NCBI GenBank assembly: GCA_965153355.1
Contig: OZ231126.1
Coordinates: 39,060,001 to 39,124,000 of the forward strand
Length of the DNA: 64,000 nucleotides
Origin: Flaccisagitta enflata
Lineage: Eukaryota; Chaetognatha; Sagittoidea; Aphragmophora
Reading direction: 5' to 3'
The translations under genes were made by a program, and so were the position numbers. Positions within the stretch are counted from its first letter, which is position 1; each line of letters starts with the position of its first letter. Positions 1 to 12,930 of this stretch are shown in pieces. The notes under the pieces were generated by a model, which was not told the origin of the DNA, made no database searches, and saw only the letters and a list, made by a program, of their open reading frames with translations.

Positions 1-244
1 TTATCTATTTTTGGTAAGCATTAGTGTTTTTATTTGGGTTAGACTCAGAATGAATGCTCGCTCAGTAGGTTTTGCTAGATGGAAAACTAGGAGTGATGCG
101 CGTAGTAATTAGTCAGTAAGGGCTTACAAAGCCCTCTTCCATATTTCTCAATTCTCAGATTCGGTATAGTGAGGGATATGGCATATGGAAAGGCATATGG
201 ATGAAGATTTTTAGACAGAGACCACGAAACTTAGACGACGAAAG

Positions 245-464
<220 letters not shown>

Positions 465-668
465 CGGATGGACAGAAAGACAATCAGACGGATAGACAGA
501 CAGACGCATAGGTAGAGGCCAGGGCTAAGGATGCTCGGGATTTTCAAGAGCGTTCTCGTTCGCGTTTTCCAGCAGCTCGCGCATCGCGTTGCGCATCGCA
601 TCCAGCGTTTTTGGTTGCTAACGCATTCGCGTTACGCGTTTTCAACGCTTCCTACAATTTTTATCTTA

Positions 669-1100
<432 letters not shown>

Positions 1101-1114
1101 GAAATAATTGAATG

Positions 1115-1391
1115 GATGGATGGACAGGGGCGTCCAACCCCCATCTACATCCCAATGCACCACATGTACACAAACATACAAATAAAATACTCATTTTGAC
1201 TTGTGCTGACAGACCGACAGACCAACAGACCAATGGATGGACGGACAGACAGACAAAACCTTTCATAGAATTGCATGTCCGCAACTAAAAAGCTTCCAAA
1301 AATCTTATTTTTCCCATTTTTCAACTTGTGCTGATGGACAAATGGACAGACAGACAAAGCCTCTTATAGAGTTGCGTGTCCGCAACTAAAA
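1115..1391. mobile_element. dispersed repeat R1 (two abutting fragments)
   Basis: Contains the R1 hallmarks: 'ggggcgtccaaccccc' on the left, runs of GACN tetranucleotides in the middle, and 'gcctcttatagagttgcgtg' followed by 'tccgcaactaaaaa' on the right. The right end occurs twice (ending about 1288 and 1391), so two copies or a partial tandem are present. Non-coding. Confidence 0.6.
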
Positions 1392-1674
1392 ACAAGTTAC
1401 CAGAGGTCACAATATTTTCATACACACACGCGCACACACACACACACACACACACACTAAAAACCAATGAACAAAGTGATGGATGGACAAGAGAAAAAAG
1501 AAAAAATTCTTAGTTGTAGAAGAATAAAACAGGAGGGGGATGTCAATTTTTAGTCGCGGACTAGCGACTCTATAAGAGGCTTTGGGTGCGTTTCTACTCC
1601 GAGCCAGAGTCGCGATTCTGAGGCAGGTTTTGAAATTCGCGTTTTTGCCACCCTCATCCTGAAAAAATATTAGC

Positions 1675-1757
1675 TTTTTGCTGGGATCGAACCCACGTTC
1701 AAAAGCAATATCTCAACAAGTTAGAAGCATGCGCCCTAACTACCCGCGCCACCGAGA
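1675..1757 (-). ncRNA. tRNA-like sequence (degenerate tRNA or SINE head)
   Basis: Read on the - strand there is an A-box-like 'tggcgcgggtagttagg', an anticodon-like loop with TCT, and a good B box 'ggttcgatccc'. It begins with GTCTCGGTGGCGC, which resembles tRNA-Arg(TCT). The acceptor stem does not close and the region before the T arm is too long. A tRNA-derived repeat or dead tRNA is more likely than a working gene. Confidence 0.4.
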
Positions 1758-1902
1758 CTCCTACACAAAGCTGAGAAATTTTTTTTGCTAGATATCTTTA
1801 AGAAAGAGACAATTGAAGGGGATAGCCATTACAGAACTGAACCCCCATAAAGTGATCCAAAGTTCTAGAAATCGGCCACCAAAATTCAGCTGATTTGTGA
1901 GT

Positions 1903-1998
1903 ATGCCGTAGTGGCGTGACTGGTAAGGACATTGACCCCAGCTACTGATAAGTCAATTTCATCAGACAACTTGGAGTAGGTTCGATTCCACCTTGTGC
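1903..1998 (+). ncRNA. tRNA-like sequence (SINE head?)
   Basis: 'gtagtggcgtgactggtaag' followed 50-60 bases later by the B box 'ggttcgattcc'. The second half recurs at 12509-12585, at the head of copy B, where the A-box half is missing. The duplication breakpoint therefore falls inside this element. No convincing cloverleaf, so it is probably a tRNA-derived SINE. Confidence 0.35.
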
Positions 1999-2084
1999 TT
2001 TAAATTTTTTCAGGAAGAGTGAAGTAAAATCGCGATTTGCAGAACCCACATTAGAAACGTGTTTCTGTCTTTGAGCAGAAACAC

Positions 2085-2240
2085 ACCCTTTGTCCGTCCA
2101 TCCGTCGGTTGGTTGGTCGGTTGGTCGGTTGGTCGGTCGGTCGGTCCGTCACGCTCGAGTCGAAAAGTGGGAAAACACGCATTTCCGCCCCTGCCCACCC
2201 GTCCGCGACTGGTATTGGCCGTGTATCCGGCCTTGTTTTA
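2085..2240. mobile_element. dispersed repeat R1, reverse orientation
   Basis: Runs of GGTTGGTC/GGTC followed by 'cccctgcccacccgtccgcgact' in two pieces and 'ggccgtgtatccggccttgtt', the reverse complement of the R1 left end. A diverged counterpart is in copy B at about 12650-12930. Confidence 0.6.
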
Positions 2241-2985
2241 ATGCCCTCTTGTTTTGAATTTTAAGGTCTAGGACAAGGCCAAGGCAAAAAAGCATGGATG
2301 CGAACGCTTTGGTAAGGATGCGCGTTCGCATCCACTCCCATATTTCATCAAATGCGTTCGCATCCTTATCCGCGTTTAGCAAAATCTCGCGCATCCTGTG
2401 CGTTCGCATTCGCATCCCGGATCGCATCCTTACCCCTGGTAGAGGCACAAAGAGAAATAGAGACAGACAGACAGACGGAGAAACATACAGAAATGGGCAG
2501 ACGAACTGACAAACAGACTGATACAAAACAGACAGAAAAGAATGGCAGACAGCCGAGTGGAAAAACAGATGAGCAGACAGGCACAAGACCTAAGCACAAT
2601 CAGACAGACAGAAAAATAAAGAAGCGAGAGATTTTCGGTGTCCTTATCCCCGTTTAATGCTATAATGATACCACTACAACGGATGTGATTTTAGGGATAT
2701 TTCCGTAAACATGTCTGCACAATCCTAAATATGACCGCTCTCTGTCAAGATGCTTGCATGAATGTATGCAGTACACCGTAATTCGTAAAGATTTAATGGC
2801 AACCAAATTGACCAAAAGTACGAAAAAACAGCCCCTTTTACGACGAATTGCGCCCCCTGTCGTTTAAGAAGACTTGGCTCAGCGGCGTGTCACTTGACCC
2901 TCGCAGCTTGATGCCCGCCGAAACAGCGCCATCTGAATGGCACCCCCCTTGGCGCCTAAAGCTCGTCTTTCTCGTGCCGCGCCAT

Positions 2986-2987
2986 AT

Positions 2988-3046
<59 letters not shown>
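2986..3046. repeat. (CT)n microsatellite
   Basis: Pure CT run upstream of noggin copy A. The corresponding run in copy B is at 13613-13692 and is longer. From 3047 to 3740 I see only AT-rich non-coding sequence with short pyrimidine runs, the likely 5' flank of the noggin gene. Confidence 0.95.
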
Positions 3047-3049
<3 letters not shown>

Positions 3050-3741
3050 GCCTGATTTGGCTCAGTCATTCGGCGCCTCTTGGACAAAATAAAGAAAATG
3101 GCCCGATTTGGATGCAGAGCTGTGCATTAAAACGTTCATTACCAATCAAATAATCATTATTCATGCAAATGAGAGTATGTACACGTTAAAAGCGATGGTC
3201 TTACCCATCACGGCATTTCTACACTTAGCGTAGATGATGTTTCCTTTTTTTTGCCTCAATGTCTTCACGTGCAAAGATAACTTTGATTGCAATAGTCCAT
3301 CGATGTTTCCGTTCTAATGACGTTCGTTCTACCGTCTTAAGCCGTTGCATATTGTTTCATAGATTGTAATGTAATGTAAAAGGCGAAGTTCATGACTACA
3401 GATAGTCAGTGTTTAAAGCAAGTCATGCAATTTCACTGATGTTCGGGCAATGGTCTCCATCACTTTGCTCGTGTTTCTTTGGCTCTTTGGTCTCTCCGTT
3501 TCTCTGTCCTTGTTGATATCTCTGTTCGTCTTTGCTTGTTATTCTATCTGCGTGTAAGTGTGTGTGTGTGTGTCTCTCTTCTCTTTCTTTTCCTCAGCGG
3601 TTCCTCGACACAGCCTTGTCCTATTCCTTCCCTTGCTACCCCTCCATTCCTCTCTCCTCCTCCTCCGCCTCCTCCTCCTCCTTTCCCTATGGGATTTCTC
3701 TCCGATTTCCCGATGACGGATTTCTTGTCGTTCTGCGAGGA

Positions 3742-3748
3742 TATAAAA
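3742..3748 (+). promoter_or_regulatory. TATA box of noggin copy A
   Basis: TATAAAA, with a TCA initiator-like trinucleotide about 30 bases downstream (3771-3773), which would give a 5' untranslated region of about 370 bases before the ATG at 4146. The region from the TATA box to the ATG is almost identical in both copies, as expected for transcribed leader. Inferred from spacing only. Confidence 0.55.
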
Positions 3749-4145
3749 GCGCGCTCCGTCAAATCGATATTCACAACCAAATATTTGCCTCGAGCAAACA
3801 AAAATCAATCAACCCTTTCCTTCCTCTCTTTATATCTCTGTATCTCTCTTCCACGTTCTGGTAATCAACCATCGCATCGGTTAGTCATACCATCGTTGAT
3901 AACCACGAAGAGAAGAAACAACAACAAACACTTTCAACGTTTCCACTTCGCTACTTCGGAAAAAAAAATTCATTCAAATCAAATCAACGAAAAAACAAAC
4001 AATTCGCAAAAACATCTTCTGCGTCAATCCCAATCTATCAAGAAAATCTCGCCATCTAATAACTAAGGATCAAAAGAAACCAAATCTGTCTCTACTTACT
4101 TTGGAGGATCCAAAACTGTTTCTTGAATAAAAAACTACATTGACA

Positions 4146-4949
4146 ATGTCTCCCTGTCAAGTCGTCTCCGTCCTCGTTTCCGTCGCCCTCATTTCCGGCA
4201 TCTTCGTCGTCGTCGATTCCAAGGCGTTGATGCCCAATTCCATCGCCGCCGCCGCTGCCGCCGCCGCTTCCTCGTTATCCTCCTCCCCGGGCGTCGTTCT
4301 CGGCGCCGCGTCTCCGTCCAACGTGGCCGCCGCCGTCGCCGCCGCCAAGTCGCTGACGCCATCTTCGCGTCGCGTGGCTTCGCTTTTCCGTCAGAGTCTC
4401 TTCCAAGCGTTTGTCGAGGCTCAAAGTCAAGGAGATTGGTTCCGCAATTTGGAGCTGCTCGGCCGCGACAACTTCGTCGAGGACTTCATGTCGATCCAAG
4501 ACCCTCGTCAAGGCTCCGAAGCCGGCGCTTTGCTGGCGGAAACCACGGACAGTCTCCGCGAAGCCGAAATCGCGGCTCAAGTGGAAAACGTCTTCGCTAA
4601 AGAAAAGAAATTCGCGTCGACGCGTTTGGGACAAAAGATGAAGAGGAAGTTGGCCAAGATGCTCGCCAAACGCACCAACTGCCCCGTCGTCTACGAGTGG
4701 CAAGATCTCGGCGAACATCATTTTCCGCGCTACATTCGTACCGGCAGCTGCTCGCAGAAGAGATCGTGCAGTTTTCCGTCGGGAATGGGCTGCAAACCGG
4801 CGGAACAATCCCATTTGACGCTTCTCAGAAGATTCTGCGGCGCCAGAAGATGGGGCAAAGCTGAAGTGGAACCTTTCAATCCCGACGCAACTTGTAGATG
4901 GATCTCTATCAAATACCCCATCGTTACGAAATGCTCTTGCTCTTGTTAG
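4146..4949 (+). CDS. noggin: noggin-type BMP antagonist, copy A
   Basis: Predicted secreted protein of 267 residues, intronless. It begins with a hydrophobic signal peptide (about residues 1-26, VVSVLVSVALISGIFVVV), then an Ala/Ser-rich stretch, a helical middle part and a basic GQKMKRKLAKML segment. The C-terminal cystine-knot domain (about residues 180-267) has nine cysteines in the noggin pattern: CPVVYEWQDLG, PRYIRTGSC, SCSFPSGMGCKPA, HLTLLRRFC and the terminal YPIVTKCSCSC. Noggins bind BMP ligands outside the cell and block receptor access. Compared with vertebrate noggin, about ten extra residues (around WGKAEVEPFNP) lie between the fifth and sixth cysteines. I chose the ATG at 4146 because it opens directly on the signal peptide. 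The product is identical to that of copy B. Whether it is orthologous to noggin or belongs to the noggin-like paralogues is undecided. Confidence 0.93.
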   Translation: MSPCQVVSVLVSVALISGIFVVVDSKALMPNSIAAAAAAAASSLSSSPGVVLGAASPSNVAAAVAAAKSLTPSSRRVASLFRQSLFQAFVEAQSQGDWFRNLELLGRDNFVEDFMSIQDPRQGSEAGALLAETTDSLREAEIAAQVENVFAKEKKFASTRLGQKMKRKLAKMLAKRTNCPVVYEWQDLGEHHFPRYIRTGSCSQKRSCSFPSGMGCKPAEQSHLTLLRRFCGARRWGKAEVEPFNPDATCRWISIKYPIVTKCSCSC

Positions 4950-5392
4950 ATGTCCCCCAACCCCCTCAACCGCCATTCTTTTTTGGGTTTAAGTATGGGA
5001 AATATCGTTTTCACTGTCTAACATGCGATCCGGCCACCCCCTGGCCACTATACCCCTCATATCAATGACTTAACATTATATCGGCCGCGTACCTTATTAC
5101 CTCAACGTGCTCAATTGCGTTCTGTGAACGCTCCGTCTATATTGTGATGTATCTCGATCTCAATTTGATTGTAGAGTGTTGATTTCAACCTTATTTTATT
5201 AATCTTCGTGTCATAATAACATCCGTTACTCTCGTTGTATAGAATGTTGTTCATAAAAAATGTTGAATATTTTGATGTAGATTGCTCCTTTTCTCCCTCG
5301 ATTCTATCGTATCGTATTGTTCATTGTTTTTGACATTGCCTCTTGAAATTTGATCTCACTCGCTAACTATTCAAATGTATTTTATAATTTCA

Positions 5393-5398
5393 AATAAA
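5393..5398 (+). terminator. poly(A) signal of noggin copy A
   Basis: AATAAA about 445 bases after the stop codon, in AT-rich sequence and followed by GT-rich sequence. It is the last such signal before the GA tract, and the same hexamer is kept in copy B. Confidence 0.6.
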
Positions 5399-5498
5399 AA
5401 CTGGGAAAGTCATCTTTGATGAAAAAAAAACGTTTAAATCATTGAAAAAGAAAAGTCACAGGTGCGCCAATCGAAACCCGAGACAGTTCAAGCTAGCT

Positions 5499-5599
<101 letters not shown>

Positions 5600-6108
5600 A
5601 ACTTCTGTCTTGCGACCATGTGATTGCGGCGGCAAGAGTCTCCGATGATCGTCATGGATTTTGTTTTGTCGTTTTGTTGTTGTAAGACTGAGACTAATCG
5701 TGAATTCGACACCAATGACCAACAGTCCGTCTAATTAGTCTTGGACTCTTTGACCCATTCAGTGAGAGAGCAATCGCAGACGACGATAGAGACGACGGAG
5801 AGAGCATGCAGGAGTTCAGTTTTGACGATGACGACGATGGCGATGGCGATAACGATGACGATGACGACGACAATGAAGGAGTCTGCCAATGTATCGAATA
5901 CCAGTTTAACGAGTAGTTATGACGAAGATGACGCCTTCGCAATCGAGGGTGGTGACGGGGCCGAGAGGAAGGGGGCGCCATTGCACACAGCGCCACCAAT
6001 CTCTACCACGTGGTGCCGAAGTAACAGTGCAGCGGCGCCAATGAACATAGCGCCCCTCCTACCGTAGCTGTAGAGGTGGGGCGACACCGAGCTATATAGA
6101 TAGAAAGT

Positions 6109-6290
<182 letters not shown>

Positions 6291-6696
6291 CGCCAACTAC
6301 AACAACAATAACAACAACAAAATATTTAACGCCAACGAAAACAACAAAAACAACATATGGCAATATGCCGAAAACAAGCCCGACTGGGCAACTCGATGGT
6401 CGATACTTCATCCGTCATTTCGGAGAGGCATGACGAACCAACGTATGGATGGAAGGACGGACGGACGGACGGACGGACGGACGGAAGGACATACGATCTA
6501 TCTGCTATGGCGTATCTAAGAAGGGGTTTTTGATAACGAAGTTGAAACAAGAGTACTTGAGCTATTGAAGCAAGTAACAGAAATTCTCTCGTCAGGATGA
6601 TGAGGAAGAAGATTTGGATGATTTCGCAGACGATCGCAATTAATCGCTGATCACCTGTTGTCCATTCACGCCTCTTTCCTTTGTTTCCTCTCTGTT

Positions 6697-6771
6697 CTTT
6701 CTTTCTTTCTTTTTTTCTTTTTTTCTTTGTTTCGTTCTTCCTTTCTTTTTTTTTTTCTCTCCTTCTTTCCT

Positions 6772-6842
<71 letters not shown>

Positions 6843-6871
6843 CTCTTTCTTTCTTTCTTTCTTTCTTTCTC

Positions 6872-6945
<74 letters not shown>

Positions 6946-6964
6946 TTTCTTTCTTTTTCCTTCC
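6697..6964. repeat. (CTTT)n microsatellite
   Basis: Long pyrimidine tetranucleotide run. The copy B counterpart (about 17405-17695) is more degenerate. Just upstream (about 6445-6485) is a short GGAC run. Apparent proteins across it are artefacts. Confidence 0.95.
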
Positions 6965-6974
6965 TTCCCTTTTT

Positions 6975-7612
6975 GGGCAGCGGCCCCAAGGCCGGGCAAA
7001 GGGCCGATGTCCTGTAGAACACAGGGATGAACTATTACATATGTAAGTCTGACTGTCCCCCCCAGCTTGTTGGTCCAAATCTCAGCCTGTTAGCCCAAAT
7101 CCCAGTCTATTGGCCCAAATCCTCTCCCACTGGCTTGAGTCCCAGCCTGCTGGCCCAAATCCCAGCCTGCTGGCCCAAATCCCAGCCTGTTGAACCCAAT
7201 CCCAGCCTGTTGACCCTAGCCTCAAGGCCCTAATTCCAGCCATAGGGCTCAATTGAATAATTATTAGCCTTAAAGCCTAAATCCAGACAAAATCTCAGCC
7301 TTTAGACTCAAATCCCTGCATCCAGACCCAAACATCAGCCAAATGACCCTTAGCCCACCTAAATAGATCAACTCTGAAACCACGCCTTACATGTGTAACA
7401 AGGCCGTAAACACTACAGGACAGCCGCGGATGGTTGGGCAGGAGCAGTAATGCAATACCGCTTGCAATTCAGAAATGTTACGGACCAACAGACCAACACG
7501 GCAAGGTGTAGAGTAGCCTGTCCGCGACTGAAAATAGTCACAGGTGGACTTACATAACGGTTCACCCCTGTGTACTACAGGACACCAGCCCTTTGATGCT
7601 GATGCCCTGCTT
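6975..7612. mobile_element. inverted-repeat element R2 with internal minisatellite (copy A)
   Basis: The left end 'gggcagcggcccc' with 'gatgtcctgtagaacacagg' is mirrored at the right end by 'cctgtgtactacaggacacc' and 'gatgccctgc'. These form imperfect terminal inverted repeats of about 60 bases. The interior is an array of 20-22 base units of the type 'cccagcctgttggcccaaat'. An R1 element is nested at 7383-7535. No coding capacity, so non-autonomous. Duplicated at 17707-18344. Confidence 0.65.
7383..7535. mobile_element. dispersed repeat R1 nested in R2
   Basis: Starts 'aacaaggccgtaaacac', continues 'cggatggttgggcaggagca' and ends 'gcctgtccgcgactgaaaa'. It lies between the minisatellite and the right terminal repeat of the R2 element. 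Also present in copy B. Confidence 0.55.
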
Positions 7613-7723
7613 TCACCCCACTACTTCACATGATCACTCCAAGCAGAGCATCAGGTACCGCTGCCCATGTGCGATCCTTGGATGACTAGTTCTTTTCTTT
7701 CTTTTGTTGGTTTATTCCCTTTT

Positions 7724-8112
7724 GGGCAGCGGCCCCAAAGGGGCCGATGACCTATGCTTTAACATATGCAGAAATTTCTCCTCCTACGTTCCCCCCCTGC
7801 TTTTAGTCTCAAGGACCAAATTCCAGCCTCGAGGCCTAAATTCCAGCATCAAGGCCCAAATCTCAGCCTTGAACCCAAATCTCAGCCTTGAGGCCCAAAT
7901 CCCAGCCTCCAGGGCCAAATCCCAGCCTCCAGGCCCAAATCCCAGCCTCCAGGCCCAAACCCCCAGCTCAAAGCTCAAATCCCAGCCATGAGGCTAAAAT
8001 CCTTGCCTCTAGGCTCAAGTCCCAGCTTCTAGGCCCAAATTCCAGCCTCTCTCACCGCCGAACACCCTCATACACTCACATAGGGGCAACGGGTACCTCT
8101 GACCATCTAACG
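7724..8112. mobile_element. R2-related repeat with 20-bp array
   Basis: Starts 'gggcagcggccccaaagggg' and 'gatgacctatgctttaacat', then about ten units of 'cccagcctccaggcccaaat' type. It ends with 'gggcaacgggtacctctgac' and 'catctaacgcttttgcgac'. The two ends are not clear inverted repeats here. Copy B equivalent at 18456-18840, with one or two units fewer. Confidence 0.55.
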
Positions 8113-8356
8113 CTTTTGCGACTATTTACTTTTCTTCATGATTTCTTGTATCGTCTTGTTTCGTCTTGTTCAGTGTTATTGTCTGTCATACTATCTTTCT
8201 GATTGGTGTTTTTCTCTGTCCGAATGTCTAATTGTGTCTGTCTGGCTAAATGTCAGTCCGTCTGTCTGACCGTTATTTTAACCGTGTTTTTCAGATGGTT
8301 GCCTGTCTCCCTTTCTCTGTCTGTCTGTTTGTCTGTCTGTCTGTGTCAGTCTGTCT

Positions 8357-8822
8357 CAGGGTTGAAAGGGTGGATAAATCCGTTTGAAAAATCCGTATTT
8401 ATCCGGATGGATAAAAATGGACTTTTTCAAGTGAATTTTGAAAAAATCTGGATTTTTCTGGATTTTTTCAAGTTTCTATTTTAAAATGGTCAAACTTGTA
8501 GGAAAATGATATTGAATGATCTCAAATCATCATTAGGACAAACATTTGTCGTCTCACAGATTTTGCTCTGTCTCTGAACGTAAGAGGGCATTTGTTTCTG
8601 GGTCAGTTGAACTGCTCTGTGTCCCCTTTATTAATCATTTATAGTGTTTTTCTAAAACCTTATCATTGTATGCCCTCTATCAACTTTCAAACGAGTACTT
8701 AATCACATTGTATAGCACATTTTAGAAAAAAATCTTTAAGTTGAAAAAATCCATGATTGAATCCGGATTAATCTAAAAAAATCAGGATTTCAATGGATTT
8801 TTTCAAACAAAATGGAACCCTG
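8357..8822. mobile_element. hAT-type MITE (copy A)
   Basis: 466 bases with terminal inverted repeats beginning CAGGGTT and ending AACCCTG, flanked by 8-base direct repeats GTCTGTCT/GTCTGTCA (7 of 8 identical), the target duplication size of hAT transposons. The interior is AT-rich with sub-terminal 'ccggat' and 'tttttcaa' motifs mirrored on both sides. No transposase, so non-autonomous. Identical length at 19085-19550 in copy B. Confidence 0.75.
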
Positions 8823-8908
8823 GTCTGTCACTATTTCTAAGAAATTTGAACAACATTACTACTCAACCCCTATCTTACCTACCCTATCTTTGTCTCTTTC
8901 CTTCTGTT

Positions 8909-8911
<3 letters not shown>

Positions 8912-8978
<67 letters not shown>

Positions 8979-9190
8979 CCTTCAGTGCATTCACACTCAT
9001 GGATTAAAAGGTCATGTCGAACAAGTAAAAAACGTACGAAGGCGCGTTATTTCTGACCAGCTCGCAGAAGAAGAACAAGAACAAGTAGAAGAAGAACAAG
9101 TAGAAGAAGAAGAAGTAGAAGAAGAAGAAGAAGAAGAAGAAGAAGAAGAAGAAGAAGAAGAAGAAGAAGAAGAAGAAGAAGAAGAAGACG
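8912..9190. repeat. (CT)n then (GAA)n microsatellites
   Basis: CT run 8912-8976, about 85 bases of ordinary sequence, then a GAA/GTAGAA run to 9190. Present in all three tail copies with different lengths. Confidence 0.95.
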
Positions 9191-9457
9191 AAGACTACTG
9201 GACCGAATCCTCGAGGTTATTTATAGTGGTCATTTTTTGGAAATCCTGGTTTCTCGGATGAGTGCGATGGGTAATCATGAGCTGGAAGGATCCCTCAGGC
9301 GCCAATTCACACGCATTCATTCACACGCATTCATGGTGTTAAAAAAAGAAAACATCCCTCGAAGACAGGAGAGAAAATCCTCAAGACGAGTCGTAATTCT
9401 CAGACTGCTCATTGTTGAGGTTGTTATTGTCTGCACCACTACCAATTGATGGGTTAG

Positions 9458-9590
<133 letters not shown>

Positions 9591-9621
9591 CTTGAACGTA
9601 ATCCCAAGTCAGGTTCTTAAA

Positions 9622-9656
9622 GTTTTGTTGTTGTTGTTGTTGTTGTTGTTGTTGAC

Positions 9657-9746
<90 letters not shown>

Positions 9747-9761
9747 TCGTCGTCGTTGTCG

Positions 9762-9843
<82 letters not shown>
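9622..9843. repeat. (TTG)n/(TCG)n microsatellite
   Basis: Trinucleotide run with a central TCG-rich block. Homologous runs are at 11985-12330 and 20329-20500. Followed by about 145 bases shared by all three tail copies. Confidence 0.95.
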
Positions 9844-9845
<2 letters not shown>

Positions 9846-9990
9846 TTGTTTTGTCACAGTATTGATGCATATTTTCCACATTTCAATTCTTTGTTGGTGT
9901 TCTTTTATCAATTGGTTGCGGTTGCACTGATTTTGGAGCCGCGAATCGAACCAATACTTTTAACTGGTAATAACCATTACTTGACAAAAA

Positions 9991-10432
9991 TCGGGGTTGT
10001 GCGGCTAGTTTTGTGCAAGCATTGGACTTAACAAAGCCATGAAGTTTGTCTCTAAAAAAAGAAAAAATTATAATGCCATATTTTCGTCGTTTACCTGTTG
10101 TAGTGATTATTGGGAAAAAAATCGAAAAACGTTTTTCGATTTTTTGAGTTTCGCTTAGGAATTAATTTTTTCCATTTTCGCTTGAGGCGTTTTGAGGAAG
10201 TTGAGTCACGACTAGGCTCGCCCGAGGCTGGGGTTGAAATTGGTACAGGGTGAAAGAGGGCACTTTTTTACACCTTCTGGAAAAAATCAGGGCACTGTCG
10301 GACCAATACTTTAGGCGCTATGAATTTTTTAATCTTTTTTTATTTTTTCACATTTTCCACATTTTTCTCAAAGATCTTTATTTTTCATCGATCTCAATTT
10401 TGAGCCCTAAATAACTATAAAAATGAGTTCAG
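9991..10432. other. spacer with no recognised feature
   Basis: Unique AT-rich sequence between the end of copy A and the purine tract, with runs of T and a 'gaaaaacgttttt' palindrome near 10120. I see no gene. Confidence 0.6.
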
Positions 10433-11033
10433 CAGAGGGCAGAGGGAGGGAGGGAGAGGGAGGGAAGGAGAGGGAGGGAGAGAGAGGGAAGGAGAGGGAG
10501 GGAAGGAGAGGGAGGGAGGGATAGGGAGGGTGGGAGAAGGAGTAAGGGAGGGTGGGAGAGGGGGAGGGAGGGAGGGAGGGAGAGAGAGAGTAGGAGGGAG
10601 AGGGGGAGGGGGAGGAAAAGGGAAGGAAAGAGAGAGGGAGGGAGGGACAGAGAGAGAGAGCGAGGGGGAGGGTGAGGGGGAAGGAAAAGAAGGGAGAGAG
10701 AGAGAGAGAGAGAGAGGGAGGGGTAGGAGGAGGGAGAGATTGAGGGAGGGAGAGAGGGAGAGAGAGGGGGAGGGAGAGGGGGAGGGAAAGGGAGGAAGAA
10801 AGAGGGAGGGAGAGGGAGGGAGGGAGAGTGAGGGAGAGGGGAGGGAGAGTGAGAGGGGGAGTGAGAGACAGGGGGAGGGCGAGGGAAAGCGGTGGAGCCG
10901 AGGAGAAGAGAGAGTGAAGGGAGTGAGTTGGAGGAGGAAAAGAGGGAGAGAGGGAGGGAGGGAGAGAGGGAGGGGGAGGGAAGGAGAGAGGGAGGGAGCA
11001 CGGGAGGGAGACAGAGAGAGAGAGAGGGTGAGA
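10433..11033. repeat. 600-bp GAGGGAGG-rich polypurine tract
   Basis: About 600 bases almost free of pyrimidines on the + strand, built from irregular GGGA/GAGG units. Many GGG triplets are closely spaced. Followed directly by a CA run. Not coding in any frame. Confidence 0.95.
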
Positions 11034-11034
11034 G

Positions 11035-11039
11035 TCACA

Positions 11040-11093
<54 letters not shown>
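11035..11093. repeat. (CA)n microsatellite
   Basis: Pure CA after one 'cacatac' interruption, ending the polypurine tract. From 11094 to 11235 there is nothing recognisable. Confidence 0.95.
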
Positions 11094-11096
<3 letters not shown>

Positions 11097-11235
11097 CAGC
11101 CCTTACGATTTTTTTCCGGTCGGCGAGAGCCGCCTTTACTGGTATTCTTTTTACTCTCATTTCTAAACGGTTTGAGCTATGTAATTGGGGTTGGTGGCAT
11201 TTGAAAGAAAATTCGATGTAGTTTTAAAATCTCAC

Positions 11236-12508
<1,273 letters not shown>

Positions 12509-12649
12509 ACATTGACCCCAGCTACTGATAAGTCAATTTCATCAGACAACTTGGAGTAGGTTCGATTCCACCTTGTGCTTTAAATTTTTTCAGGAAGTAG
12601 TAAAATCGCGATTTTACCCGAACATTAAGCGTGTTTCTGTCTTTGAGCA

Positions 12650-12930
12650 AACACCCTTTCCGTCCATCAAAGTGGTTGGTTGGTCAAGTTGGTCGGTTGG
12701 TGGGTCGATTACGGTCCGTCACACTCAGTCGAAAAGTACAGGTGAAAACACTGTTCACCCTGCCCACCGTCCGCGACCTGGTATGGCGTATCGGCATGTT
12801 TTTAATATATCTGTTTTGGGTACTGGGGTCTGGGCGACCGGCAAAAAACGTGGATGCGAACGCTGTAGAGATGCGCGTTGCATCCACTCCATATTTCATC
12901 GCATAGTTCATGGCCGTGTATCCGGCCATG
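12650..12930. mobile_element. dispersed repeat R1, reverse orientation (copy B)
   Basis: Counterpart of 2085-2240: GGTT/GGTC runs, 'accgtccgcgacctggta' and 'ggccgtgtatccggccatgtt'. Here it is interleaved with extra sequence, so it looks scrambled relative to copy A. Confidence 0.45.

Noticed and set aside
3479-4066. 195-residue frame upstream of noggin copy A (and 14295-14885 before copy B)
   Set aside because: It spans the promoter, TATA box and leader; the first halves of the two copies do not agree and low-complexity runs keep it open.
4275-4976. 233-residue - strand frame opposite noggin
   Set aside because: Antisense shadow of a GC-rich coding region; in copy B it is broken shorter while the noggin protein is unchanged.
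5741-6067. 108-residue Thr/Met-rich frame conserved between copies A and B
   Set aside because: The whole region is identical in both copies, so conservation says nothing about coding; composition is low-complexity.
7724-8112. CRISPR-like array because of regular 20-base units
   Set aside because: Units are contiguous without spacers, lie in an animal genome and sit inside inverted-repeat elements.
10407-11204. Frames of 190-227 residues over the purine tract
   Set aside because: Arg/Glu/Gly and Pro/Ser/Leu runs from a one-sided purine sequence.
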